Shown: piece after piece, positions 1 to 6,127 of the stretch
How positions within the stretch are numbered: position 1 is the first letter of the stretch
Layout of the letters: every line of letters starts with the position of its first letter
Source: JBGTKH01 sp041744735
GTDB lineage: Bacteria; Planctomycetota; Planctomycetia; Pirellulales; Pirellulaceae
Direction of reading: 5' to 3'
NCBI GenBank assembly: GCA_041744735.1
Contig: JBGTKH010000392.1
Span: forward strand, 1 to 12,480
DNA: 12,480 bases
Program-made: the position numbers and the translations under genes
The notes under the pieces: model-generated
The model's input: only the letters and a program-made list of their open reading frames with translations
Database searches by the model: none
What the model was told of the DNA's origin: nothing

Positions 1-8
1 GCCACGCA

Positions 9-34
9 CTGGGGCTCCGCGTACTCAGCCCCAG
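9..34. repeat. Perfect 8-bp palindrome 3' of the 322-residue gene
   Basis: CTGGGGCT at 9-16 is the exact reverse complement of AGCCCCAG at 27-34, with a 10-nt loop. The element lies 57 nt beyond the stop codon of the minus-strand gene at 91-1059. It could form a transcript hairpin, but no U-tract follows the stem on that strand, so a classic intrinsic terminator is not supported. It resembles the other gene-end palindromes in the window in position, not in sequence. The window edge is close, so its full extent is unknown. Confidence 0.5.
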
Positions 35-90
35 CCACCCAAAACTTCTCAGCAACACAATGTTGGGACACTACCGAAATCTGCGTTTAA

Positions 91-1059
91 TCACAACCAA
101 CCGTAGGCGCGCAAACCATCGCAGGGCTCCGTGAAACTGCAACTGCCGAAGGAGACCAGCGATCGTTGTCTTGCAGTACGAATCTGGTCTGTGTCGACAC
201 GCAGGTCATGCCAGACGAGTGCCTGGTCATCAAATTGGAAACGGTCGGCGGAGTCGGCCTGAAGGATTTGACTAATGTGGAATTCGTCCAACTTGTGAGC
301 GTCCGCGAAAACGGCGGCAGCCAGGATGTTGACGAAACCATGTTGCCACGTTTCGAGTGTTGCGTCGAAATGTCTCAGCGGTTGATGCAGCCCGGCCGTC
401 GCTTTCCAAAACACGCCGGCATCACGGCACGCAGCGATGGCGGCGGCCAGTTGTTCGGGCGATGGAAAGGCTGCGGCGTCAAGCCCGCCTGTGCGGAGCT
501 TCACGCCGAACGGACGCGAAGAGGACTGAGTACGATGTACCGAGTACTGGGTACTGAGTACGCCGATCAAACGCTCCACGTTTTCCCAAGCGGGCGATTC
601 GCAGAATATCGTCATCGGCAACAGCCCCGTTTTATGGATGGTATCAGAAACTGCATTCAGCAAGTGCACAGCGTCACGATAATCGTCTCCCGCGAAAACT
701 TCCGGGGGTAAGCGGACTTCCAGTACGTCGCCCAGCACGTGCTTGTCATGTAAAGTCTGAAACGCCTGGATGTCGTTTATATCCGCAGACAGATTCGCCA
801 AGAACTGCTCAGCCGTTTCGCCGCCTCGTGCGATTGCCGAAAATCGCAGCGGAGCGGAGCCGTTCAATGCTTCGCCCGCCACAGGCAATTCCGCCAATCG
901 CGATGCGGGACAAACGAAGCGGCCCAACATCCAGGCTTCGTCTTGCTGGCGATAATGAGCGTAGTTGCGCATCGCCTCACTCAACCGCAGCCGCGCGGGC
1001 GGAAAGATTCCCGCGTAGTCGATGCTTTCGGCCAGTAGCGCCCGCAGGCTGGCGATCAT
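91..1059 (-). CDS. Uncharacterised conserved-type protein in tyrosine-degradation cluster
   Basis: This is a 322-residue, apparently soluble protein with no signal peptide or membrane segment. I cannot name its function. Sequence marks are IDYAGIFPPARL near residues 13-24, GVKLRTGG in the second half, and a following KATAGLHQPLRH segment. I recall such KxTAGLHxP motifs from unnamed bacterial proteins, but this is memory and not a search. Alternating hydrophobic stretches with Lys/Arg-Gly turns would suit an alpha/beta barrel, which is inference. The ATG at 1059 has AGGGG about 8 nt upstream. It is the last gene of the minus-strand run after hmgA, with a 120-nt gap that holds a palindrome, so it may be co-transcribed and act on a homogentisate-pathway intermediate. 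A repeat-derived stretch interrupts it around 525-561. Its last residues (FGSCSFTEPCDG) also look appended. Confidence 0.75.
   Translation of the reverse strand: MIASLRALLAESIDYAGIFPPARLRLSEAMRNYAHYRQQDEAWMLGRFVCPASRLAELPVAGEALNGSAPLRFSAIARGGETAEQFLANLSADINDIQAFQTLHDKHVLGDVLEVRLPPEVFAGDDYRDAVHLLNAVSDTIHKTGLLPMTIFCESPAWENVERLIGVLSTQYSVHRTQSSSRPFGVKLRTGGLDAAAFPSPEQLAAAIAACRDAGVFWKATAGLHQPLRHFDATLETWQHGFVNILAAAVFADAHKLDEFHISQILQADSADRFQFDDQALVWHDLRVDTDQIRTARQRSLVSFGSCSFTEPCDGLRAYGWL
525..561. repeat. Intragenic ACTGAGTAC / GAGTAC repeat cluster
   Basis: ACTGAGTAC occurs exactly at 525-533 and 553-561, with GAGTAC again at 542-547 and GTAC cores in between. The cluster lies inside the 322-residue gene and is read in frame as LSTQYSVHRTQSS, a low-complexity polar stretch between two conserved-looking segments. 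The reading frame is kept, so it appears to be a tolerated repeat insertion in a surface loop. Similar STQYSV-type inserts are, from memory, frequent in planctomycete proteins. Confidence 0.5.
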
Positions 1060-1104
1060 GCGGTAAACCCCTGAGCGAAATGTGTTGATTGGGAACGCCG
1101 ATGG

Positions 1105-1170
1105 TTTGCAAAATGATGGAGGGCAAAATCATGAAGAAGATTCTTATGATTTTGCCCTCTATGATTTTGC
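1105..1170. repeat. Long intergenic palindrome, copy 1 (GCAAAATCATG family)
   Basis: The left arm (1108-1138) and right arm (1141-1170) are near-perfect inverted repeats. Each arm holds two tandem copies of a roughly 15-nt unit based on GCAAAATCATGGAGG. It starts 10 nt past the hmgA stop codon, in the hmgA-to-322-residue-gene gap. The outer 29 and 27 nt match copy 2 (2383-2466) at 28/29 and 25/27 positions, while the centre is only about 10 nt here. Transcribed, it would form a stem of about 29 bp. There is no U-tract, so a processing, stability or mobile-element role is as likely as termination. Confidence 0.85.
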
Positions 1171-1179
1171 TTCGCCGTC

Positions 1180-2340
1180 TCATTCCTCTCCCAACCACGA
1201 CCGCCCATACTCTGCATCCTCAAATGCCAACACCTGCTGCGAGACAAACAGCGGGTGGAAGGTGTCGAGCATGACGGCTAACTCCTCGGTGCGCTGTTTG
1301 CCGATCGACGCTTCGGCGCGCCCCGGATGCGGGCCGTGCGGCAGACCGTTGGGATGCAGCGTGAGCGAACCGTACGCGATGCCCTTGCGGCTCATGAATT
1401 CGTCGTTGGCGTAGAACAGCACTTCGTCGCTCATCACGTTCGAGTGGTTATACGGTGCGGGAACGGCCTCGGGGTGATAGTCGAACATCCGCGGCACAAA
1501 CGAACAAACTACGAAACCGTCACCCTGAAACGTTTGATGCACGGGCGGCGGTTGATGCAGGCTGCCGGTGATTGGCTCGAAGTCGTGGATCGACAGCGCC
1601 CAGGGATAGTAGTAGCCGTCCCAGCCGACGACATCCAGCGGATGATGGTCCAGCACCATTTCGGTCAACACGCTGTGACGTTTCACCACCACACGGAACT
1701 CGCCAGTTTCGTCGTGCACGGGCAACGACTGCGGCACGCGAATGTCGCGCTCACAGTACGGGCTGTGTTCCAGCAACTGGCCGTATTCGTTGCGATAACG
1801 CGTCGGCGGCCGAATCTGCCCGCCGCTTTCGATGACCAGCATCCGCGTCGTGCCGCCCGACAACTGAAAGCGATGCGTGATGCCGCGCGGGATGACAACG
1901 TAATCGCCTGAGCGATAGGGCAGTTCGCCCATCTGCGATTCGAGCACGCCCTCGCCTGCGACGATGTACACGAGCTCGTCGCCTTGCCCGTTGCGATAGA
2001 AAAAGTCGTCGGTCTTGGTCGGCTGCACGATCTCCATCGCTACGTCCTGATTGAACAGCACGGGCGTGCGATTCAAAGTGACACTTTCCGCAGCAGGCAC
2101 GTCATGCAGGCGAAAGTGCCGCATGCGCAACGTCGCATCGAGATCGTGCTGCCACTGCAAATCTTTCAACGTTCGCGACGACACCACGCTTGTCGGCCGA
2201 TGGATGTGGTAGAGCAACGACGATGGGCCGGAGAATCCCAGGCTGCCCATCAGATGTTCGTTAAACAGTTCGCCGCTTTCCTGCCGGTAAACGGTGTGAC
2301 GTTTGCGCGGCAGTTTTCCGAGTGAGTGATAGAACGGCAT
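1180..2340 (-). CDS. hmgA: Homogentisate 1,2-dioxygenase
   Basis: This Fe(II) enzyme opens the homogentisate ring with O2 to give maleylacetoacetate, the second oxygenation in tyrosine degradation. It is cytoplasmic. The 386-residue protein has the family's N-terminal GFSGPSSLLYHIHRPT segment (35-50), a first cupin-like part with GDELVYIVAGEG (120-131) and VIPRGITHRF (149-158), and the C-terminal metal site. His299 in PYNHSNVMSDEV, Glu306 or Asp305, and His335 in LPHGPHPG correspond to human His335, Glu341 and His371 by motif. The acid is one residue further from His299 than in the human enzyme if Glu306 is used. The protein is shorter than the roughly 430-445-residue eukaryotic and proteobacterial form and fits the short bacterial type. 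The start is the ATG at 2340, chosen because GAGGAG lies 8 nt upstream; an in-frame start 11 codons earlier lacks such support. It lies downstream of hppD in the same direction. Confidence 0.9.
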   Translation of the reverse strand: MPFYHSLGKLPRKRHTVYRQESGELFNEHLMGSLGFSGPSSLLYHIHRPTSVVSSRTLKDLQWQHDLDATLRMRHFRLHDVPAAESVTLNRTPVLFNQDVAMEIVQPTKTDDFFYRNGQGDELVYIVAGEGVLESQMGELPYRSGDYVVIPRGITHRFQLSGGTTRMLVIESGGQIRPPTRYRNEYGQLLEHSPYCERDIRVPQSLPVHDETGEFRVVVKRHSVLTEMVLDHHPLDVVGWDGYYYPWALSIHDFEPITGSLHQPPPVHQTFQGDGFVVCSFVPRMFDYHPEAVPAPYNHSNVMSDEVLFYANDEFMSRKGIAYGSLTLHPNGLPHGPHPGRAEASIGKQRTEELAVMLDTFHPLFVSQQVLAFEDAEYGRSWLGEE

Positions 2341-2382
2341 GTCAGTATCTCCTCGTGGCCACGCTGTTTTCACAAGACGGGG

Positions 2383-2466
2383 TTTGCAAAATCATGGAGG
2401 GCAAAATCATGTTCTGCTGGTGACGTCTGTCTTCCCTCTTATGATTTTGCCTTCCATGATTTTGCA
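2383..2466. repeat. Long intergenic palindrome, copy 2 (GCAAAATCATG family)
   Basis: The arms 2386-2410 and 2441-2465 are inverted repeats with one mismatch in 25, each with two tandem GCAAAATCATG units. The loop is about 30 nt and differs fully from the centre of copy 1, so the arms are conserved and the loop is not. The element begins 8 nt after the hppD stop codon and ends 43 nt before the hmgA start, inside the hppD-hmgA gap. In the transcript the hairpin would separate the two cistrons. It could set relative expression or protect the upstream message. Confidence 0.85.
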
Positions 2467-2473
2467 TCTCGCC

Positions 2474-3562
2474 TTACAGATTCCCGCGTGCTGCCTGTTC
2501 GCGTTCAAGGGCCTCGAACAGCGCCTTAAAATTACCTTTGCCGAACCCGGCGCAGCCTTCGCGCTGGATGATCTCGTAGAATAACGTCGGCCGGTCCTCG
2601 ACCGGTTTGGTGAACAGTTGCAACAGGTAACCTTTTTCGTCGCGATCGACCAAAATCTTCTGGCGGCGGATCGTGTCGAGATTCTCGGCGATGTCGCCCA
2701 CGCGGTCAGGCAGCAAATCGTAGTAGGCATCGGGCACGTCCAGAAACTCGACGCCGTTCTCGCGCAGCAGCGTCACCGTGTGAATGATGTCGTCGGTCAG
2801 CAGCGCGATGTGCTGCACACCCGCGCCGGCGTTGTACTCCAAATACTCCTGAATCTGGCTCTTGCGTTTGCCCGGTGCGGGCTCGTTGATTGGAAACTTG
2901 ATCGAGTTCGTGGGATCGGCCATCACCTTGCTGCGCAGGGCCGTGAACTCCGTCGAGATATCCTTGTCGTCGAAGCTCATGAACTGATGAAAGCCGAGCA
3001 CCCGATCGTAAAACGTGCCCCAGTCGTTCATGCGGCCGGCCTCGACGTTGCCCACGATGTGATCGATGTGCTTTAGCCCCACGCCCGGGGCCGGCCTGCG
3101 GATCGTGCGATATCCCGGCAGGAACGGCCCGGCGTAATCGGCCAGCGAGATGAACGAATGCAGCGTGTCGCCGTAAGCACGAATCTTCGCGCGGCGGATT
3201 TGTCCGTTCTCGTCGCTGCGGTTGTACGGTTCCAGTGCGGCGCGGGCCCCGCGCGACACGGCTTCGTTGAAACAGCCATCGACGTCAGCGACCAGAAACG
3301 CGATGTCCAGCACGCCGTCGCCATGTTTGTGCAAATGTGCGGCCATTGGGTCGTCGGGGAATAGCGGCGTACTGACGACCAGCCGGATGTTGCCCTGCGA
3401 CAACACGTACGATGCCTGTTCCTTCACCCCCGTCTCTGGCCCGGCGTACGCAAGTTGCGAGAAGCCAAACGCGCGGCGATAAAAGTACGCCGCTTGTTTC
3501 GCGTTACCGACCAGTAATTCAACGTGATGAATGGCCTTCAGTGGCAGGGGATTGAGCGACAT
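2474..3562 (-). CDS. hppD: 4-hydroxyphenylpyruvate dioxygenase
   Basis: HPPD converts 4-hydroxyphenylpyruvate and O2 to homogentisate and CO2, using Fe(II), in the cytoplasm. The 362-residue length is normal for the family. The first vicinal-oxygen-chelate domain (about 8-140) starts with AIHHVELLVGNAKQAAYFY. The second (about 160-350) carries the metal triad: His168 in IDHIVGNV, His251 in GVQHIALLTDDI and Glu330 in PTLFYEIIQRE. The C-terminal gate helix GFGKGNFKALFEALEREQ (339-356) is fully recognisable, as is the KRKSQIQEYLEYN substrate-pocket strand. The ATG at 3562 has GGAGGAG 5-6 nt upstream. That ribosome site lies inside the preceding STAS gene, whose last 44 nt overlap this coding region, so translational coupling is likely. 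hmgA follows after a 133-nt gap with a palindrome. Confidence 0.96.
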   Translation of the reverse strand: MSLNPLPLKAIHHVELLVGNAKQAAYFYRRAFGFSQLAYAGPETGVKEQASYVLSQGNIRLVVSTPLFPDDPMAAHLHKHGDGVLDIAFLVADVDGCFNEAVSRGARAALEPYNRSDENGQIRRAKIRAYGDTLHSFISLADYAGPFLPGYRTIRRPAPGVGLKHIDHIVGNVEAGRMNDWGTFYDRVLGFHQFMSFDDKDISTEFTALRSKVMADPTNSIKFPINEPAPGKRKSQIQEYLEYNAGAGVQHIALLTDDIIHTVTLLRENGVEFLDVPDAYYDLLPDRVGDIAENLDTIRRQKILVDRDEKGYLLQLFTKPVEDRPTLFYEIIQREGCAGFGKGNFKALFEALEREQAARGNL

Positions 3563-4079
3563 GTTTCTCCTCCGTTTCGGTCGATTCCAATTCCTGCTGC
3601 ATCGCTTCAGCCAATTCGCGGAATTGTTCGCTGTTCGGACCCGATGTTTGGCCCAGTTCCTGATGTGCCTGAAGGACGTTGCGCTGGAATTGTGGGTTCT
3701 TCAACTCATCCGAGTCGGCCTTTAGTTCCAGCCACGTGCCGTCGCCAGGTTCGTCGGCATCGATCACCGAGAATAGGCGGTCCACGTGCATCCGCTGCAA
3801 CAGCCGCCGGCATTCGGGCGATGGTGACAGCAGGGCCAACTCGACGTTCGCGCGGCGGTCGGCGTCGCGATTCAGAAACAGCAGCGTGCCCTGAAAAGTG
3901 CTATCCATGAACGTGCAGCGCCGCAGGTCAACGCGCAGAGAAGTCGCACCTTGCTCCAGGCACTGCTCGGCAAATTGACGCAGCGGCCGGCTATGCACCA
4001 TCGTCGCACAGCCTTCCACTTGGAAGGTCACGGTTGCCTGATCACGGCGTGCGCGGACTTTGCAATCTGTCTCAGCCAC
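3519..4079 (-). CDS. STAS-domain protein (anti-sigma factor antagonist-like)
   Basis: The first 110 residues of this 186-residue protein form a STAS domain. A strand-helix start (ATVTFQVEG, then RPLRQFAEQCLEQG) is followed by SLRVDLRRCTFMDSTFQGTLLFL. DST at 59-61 sits where SpoIIAA-type antagonists carry the phosphorylated serine, so Ser60 is the probable switch residue. A polar, Glu/Gln-rich tail (about 120-186) has no recognised domain. Such proteins bind anti-sigma kinases or serve in signalling complexes; the partner is not in view. I chose the GTG at 4079 because GGGAG lies 6 nt upstream and the domain begins there. An ATG at 4133 (or TTG at 4136) would add 18-19 residues but nearly coincides with the predicted transcription start. 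The 3' end overlaps hppD by 44 nt, so it appears to be the first gene of the tyrosine operon. Whether it regulates that operon is inference. Confidence 0.8.
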   Translation of the reverse strand: MAETDCKVRARRDQATVTFQVEGCATMVHSRPLRQFAEQCLEQGATSLRVDLRRCTFMDSTFQGTLLFLNRDADRRANVELALLSPSPECRRLLQRMHVDRLFSVIDADEPGDGTWLELKADSDELKNPQFQRNVLQAHQELGQTSGPNSEQFRELAEAMQQELESTETEEKHVAQSPATEGHSSR

Positions 4080-4141
4080 AAGCAACTCCCGGCACTCGAA
4101 AATGCGGAACTCAGAGAGTCTGCCAAGAGCCATCAACTCTC

Positions 4142-4170
4142 ATTATACGAACTCCACGCGCACCTGACGA
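4142..4170 (-). promoter_or_regulatory. Candidate sigma70-type promoter for the STAS-hppD-hmgA run
   Basis: On the minus strand a perfect TATAAT lies at 4147-4142. Seventeen nt upstream is TCGTCA (4170-4165), a 4/6 match to TTGACA. A start near 4135 would give a leader of about 55 nt before the GTG at 4079 and would leave the ATG at 4133 without a leader, which supports the GTG start. The -35 is weak, so this is a candidate only. Confidence 0.4.
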
Positions 4171-4206
4171 CACCAATTCTGTTGTCCGACGTCCAGGGAC
4201 GCATCT

Positions 4207-4641
4207 AATTTCGTAAGCGAATATCCGGCGTCGCACGCGTTCATGGACACGGTGCACTTTACCTGGATGCAAGACACGGCCGCCGGGCTCGGGTTGAAGT
4301 TTGAAGACCTGGGAAAAATCTGGATCGGCCAGCCGGGCACGAAATAGTTTGTGGAGACGACCTTCAACACCTACGCCTGCACCGACCAGAACATCGCGAT
4401 GGGGGCGTCGTTTGCCATCGAGAACTGGGCGGCCAACAGCCTCTGGACGCCGTGGATCGCCGGCATGCAGAAGCTGAACAAGACGCTCGACAAGCCGGTG
4501 CATCTCGGTTACCTGACTTACCACGAGGCACAGGAAGCGCATCACTCGCAAGCAACGTTGGACGAGCCCGACCAAGCCTGCGACCCGCGATCGTTCGATC
4601 CAAATTCACTGCCGAGACTTGCCGTGCCCGCGCTGGTGTAA
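4207..4641 (+). pseudogene. Decayed DUF3865/CADD-like (iron-containing redox enzyme family) gene
   Basis: Read in one frame, the stretch encodes FVSEYPASHAFMDTVHFTWMQ, a TAG at 4345-4347, and then FVETTFNTYACTDQNIAMGASFAIENWA and YLTYHEAQEAHHSQATLDE. These resemble the haem-oxygenase-fold diiron family that includes CADD/DUF3865 proteins. Glu in AIENWA and the HEAQEAHH cluster correspond to its metal-ligand helices. Homology continues across the TAG without a frameshift, and there is no start codon or ribosome site at the expected 5' end. The C-terminal part after LDE is short and does not look like the family. I read it as a nonsense mutation plus loss of the 5' part. A remaining ORF could start at the GTG at 4351, but it would lack the first helices. 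TAG readthrough or a sequencing error is less likely because the start is also missing. Confidence 0.65.
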
Positions 4642-4643
4642 AG

Positions 4644-4705
4644 CGTAGGGTGCAACTTTGAGAACGGAGAACGCGTATCTCAAGGCTTGTTTGATCCACC
4701 CTACG
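4644..4705. repeat. Nested palindrome with CGTAGGGTG ends
   Basis: CGTAGGGTG (4644-4652) is the perfect reverse complement of CACCCTACG (4697-4705). Inside, TTGAGA (4658-4663) pairs with TCTCAA (4678-4683). The 62-bp element fills the gap between the pseudogene and the 3' end of the minus-strand membrane-protein gene. GTAG stands near both outer ends, as in REP sequences mobilised by RAYT (Y1-type) transposases. Membership of that class is inference, and no transposase is in the window. Confidence 0.65.
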
Positions 4706-4719
4706 AACCGTCGATCGCG

Positions 4720-5793
4720 CTACACTTGTTTCTTACGCACGGACCAAATGAATCCGTCGTACCAGAAATGCATAATCGAAATGACCATGATCAGACTATA
4801 GGCCGCTTCATTGTTACCGTCGCTCACTTCGGCCCAGAAGCCGTAGCCAAAGCCCACGGCCAGTAGGACGACCAACGCCAAAGGCTTACCAATCGGCGAG
4901 TTTTGCAAACCCAACACGGCGGTTAGGTTCTTCTTCTCCATCCACCAGACGATGGCAAAGTATTGCAGGGCGTGGAAAAAGTTCATGATGAAAAAGGCTT
5001 CGCCGAACGTGTTCAGCCCCCACGTGAAGATCGAACACAGGCCGGTGGATACCAGCAGGGCAACTTTCTGGAACGACACTTGGTAACCCTGCCGATGCAG
5101 TCGCCAGTAAGCGAAGACATAATAGATTAAAAACGGCACACCGACCAAAAGCACGGCCCACGTCAGATAACGGCGGTTCGACTCGACCGTAGCTGGGATC
5201 GACGTGAAGAAGACAGCGCCCACGTCATCGAATTCCGAGAAGTCGTTCACGTGATCCATCAACGTGGCACCTGCCAAAATCGGTCCTGTATAGAGCAACA
5301 GGTTCAGCCATCGATCCAATCGCCGCCCTAAGGCGGGATTGTTGCCGCGTTTCATGTCATAGATCCGGCCGAGCCCGAAAGTTTGCATGCCGGAGTGATA
5401 TACGTCCCACCAGGTCGCGAGCACCGAAACGATCACAGCCGCCCACGTCGATGACGAGATGGCCACGAACAGAGCCACGGGAATCAGCGTGAACCGCAGC
5501 GGGTAGAGCTTGAAGATTTCGCGATTCAGGTGGCTGCGAAAGAACACGATCACCAGGTGGGCCATGATGAACGTGCCAATCAGGATGCTGGCCAGCGGTG
5601 CCTCGTGGCCCAGTAAGTTCGCATCCTTGTCGGCGAAGTCGGTCCCGGAAATTACGATGCCTAACCACAGCGCGATCAGCGGCGAATAGATAAAGAAGAT
5701 GTAGTCGTAAAGCGGATTGGCGATGTACTTGCTGCTCTTGACCGCTGCTGGTGCGCTCAGCGCAACTCGTTCAAGCGAGGCAGTGATCGACAT
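4720..5793 (-). CDS. Uncharacterised polytopic membrane protein with histidine motifs
   Basis: The 357-residue protein has about eight hydrophobic segments (roughly 28-50, 65-86, 101-128, 163-180, 209-230, 244-270, 303-322, 331-348), so it is an inner-membrane protein. Histidines sit at or next to membrane segments: His79 and His88 (AHLVIVFFRSH), His133 in WWDVYHSGMQ, His274 in NFFHALQYFAIVW and His342 in MHFWYDGFIW. Such spacing recalls metal-binding membrane oxygenases or desaturases, but the classical HxxxH/HxxHH boxes are absent, so I give no function. The ATG at 5793 has AAGGAG 9 nt upstream and is preferred over a start 42 codons earlier whose extra residues look like translated leader. 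The gene stands alone, divergent from the kinase-like gene at 6128. Its 3' end abuts the nested palindrome. Confidence 0.8.
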   Translation of the reverse strand: MSITASLERVALSAPAAVKSSKYIANPLYDYIFFIYSPLIALWLGIVISGTDFADKDANLLGHEAPLASILIGTFIMAHLVIVFFRSHLNREIFKLYPLRFTLIPVALFVAISSSTWAAVIVSVLATWWDVYHSGMQTFGLGRIYDMKRGNNPALGRRLDRWLNLLLYTGPILAGATLMDHVNDFSEFDDVGAVFFTSIPATVESNRRYLTWAVLLVGVPFLIYYVFAYWRLHRQGYQVSFQKVALLVSTGLCSIFTWGLNTFGEAFFIMNFFHALQYFAIVWWMEKKNLTAVLGLQNSPIGKPLALVVLLAVGFGYGFWAEVSDGNNEAAYSLIMVISIMHFWYDGFIWSVRKKQV

Positions 5794-6127
5794 GGGTTGA
5801 GGCTCCTTGGCACCCGGCACTCGCGGCCGATGGGCATGCAATGGTGAACTTGGTGAACAAGTTGTTCCCAAAAACCATACGTGACTTTTTCGCAACACAC
5901 GGTATTCTCCAAGTGTCAAACCGCGGGCAAATTCACGATGGCCGACAACACTCCGGGTTGCGCCGCTTATCGCGTACGTCGGAACAGTGCGGGCAATACC
6001 GGATTTCCTATCATGCCATTCATGGGCCGATCTTTGACGTAGAGTTTTCCTACGGGCTCAATGTGCGCCACGCGCGGAGCCGCCGACCGACCCAATCCAT
6101 CCTGCCTCGAAATCGACCCGCCGCGCC
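5794..6127. promoter_or_regulatory. Divergent intergenic region with an operator-like palindrome
   Basis: This 334-bp region must carry the promoters of the membrane-protein gene (minus) and the kinase-like gene (plus). It contains AACTTG at 5847-5852 and CAAGTT at 5858-5863, an inverted repeat with a 5-nt spacer and 17 bp in all. The palindrome is about 55-70 bp from the minus-strand start and could be a dimeric repressor site. Short open frames across the region have no ribosome sites or recognisable products. I see no convincing -35/-10 pair and no RNA gene. Confidence 0.35.

Noticed and set aside
166..711. Open frame of 181 codons on the plus strand
   Set aside because: It lies antisense inside the 322-residue gene, has no ribosome site and no recognisable motifs.
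1105..1170. Classic rho-independent terminator
   Set aside because: The stem is long but AT-rich at its base, and no run of T follows on either strand.
1327..1911. Open frame of 194 codons on the plus strand
   Set aside because: It is an antisense shadow of hmgA, whose cupin motifs and ribosome site are clear.
1105..2466. CRISPR array reading of the GCAAAATCATG repeats
   Set aside because: There are only paired inverted arms, no regular direct repeats with unique spacers and no cas genes.
4111..4575. Open frame of 154 codons on the minus strand
   Set aside because: It is antisense to the DUF3865-like remnant and has no supporting motif.
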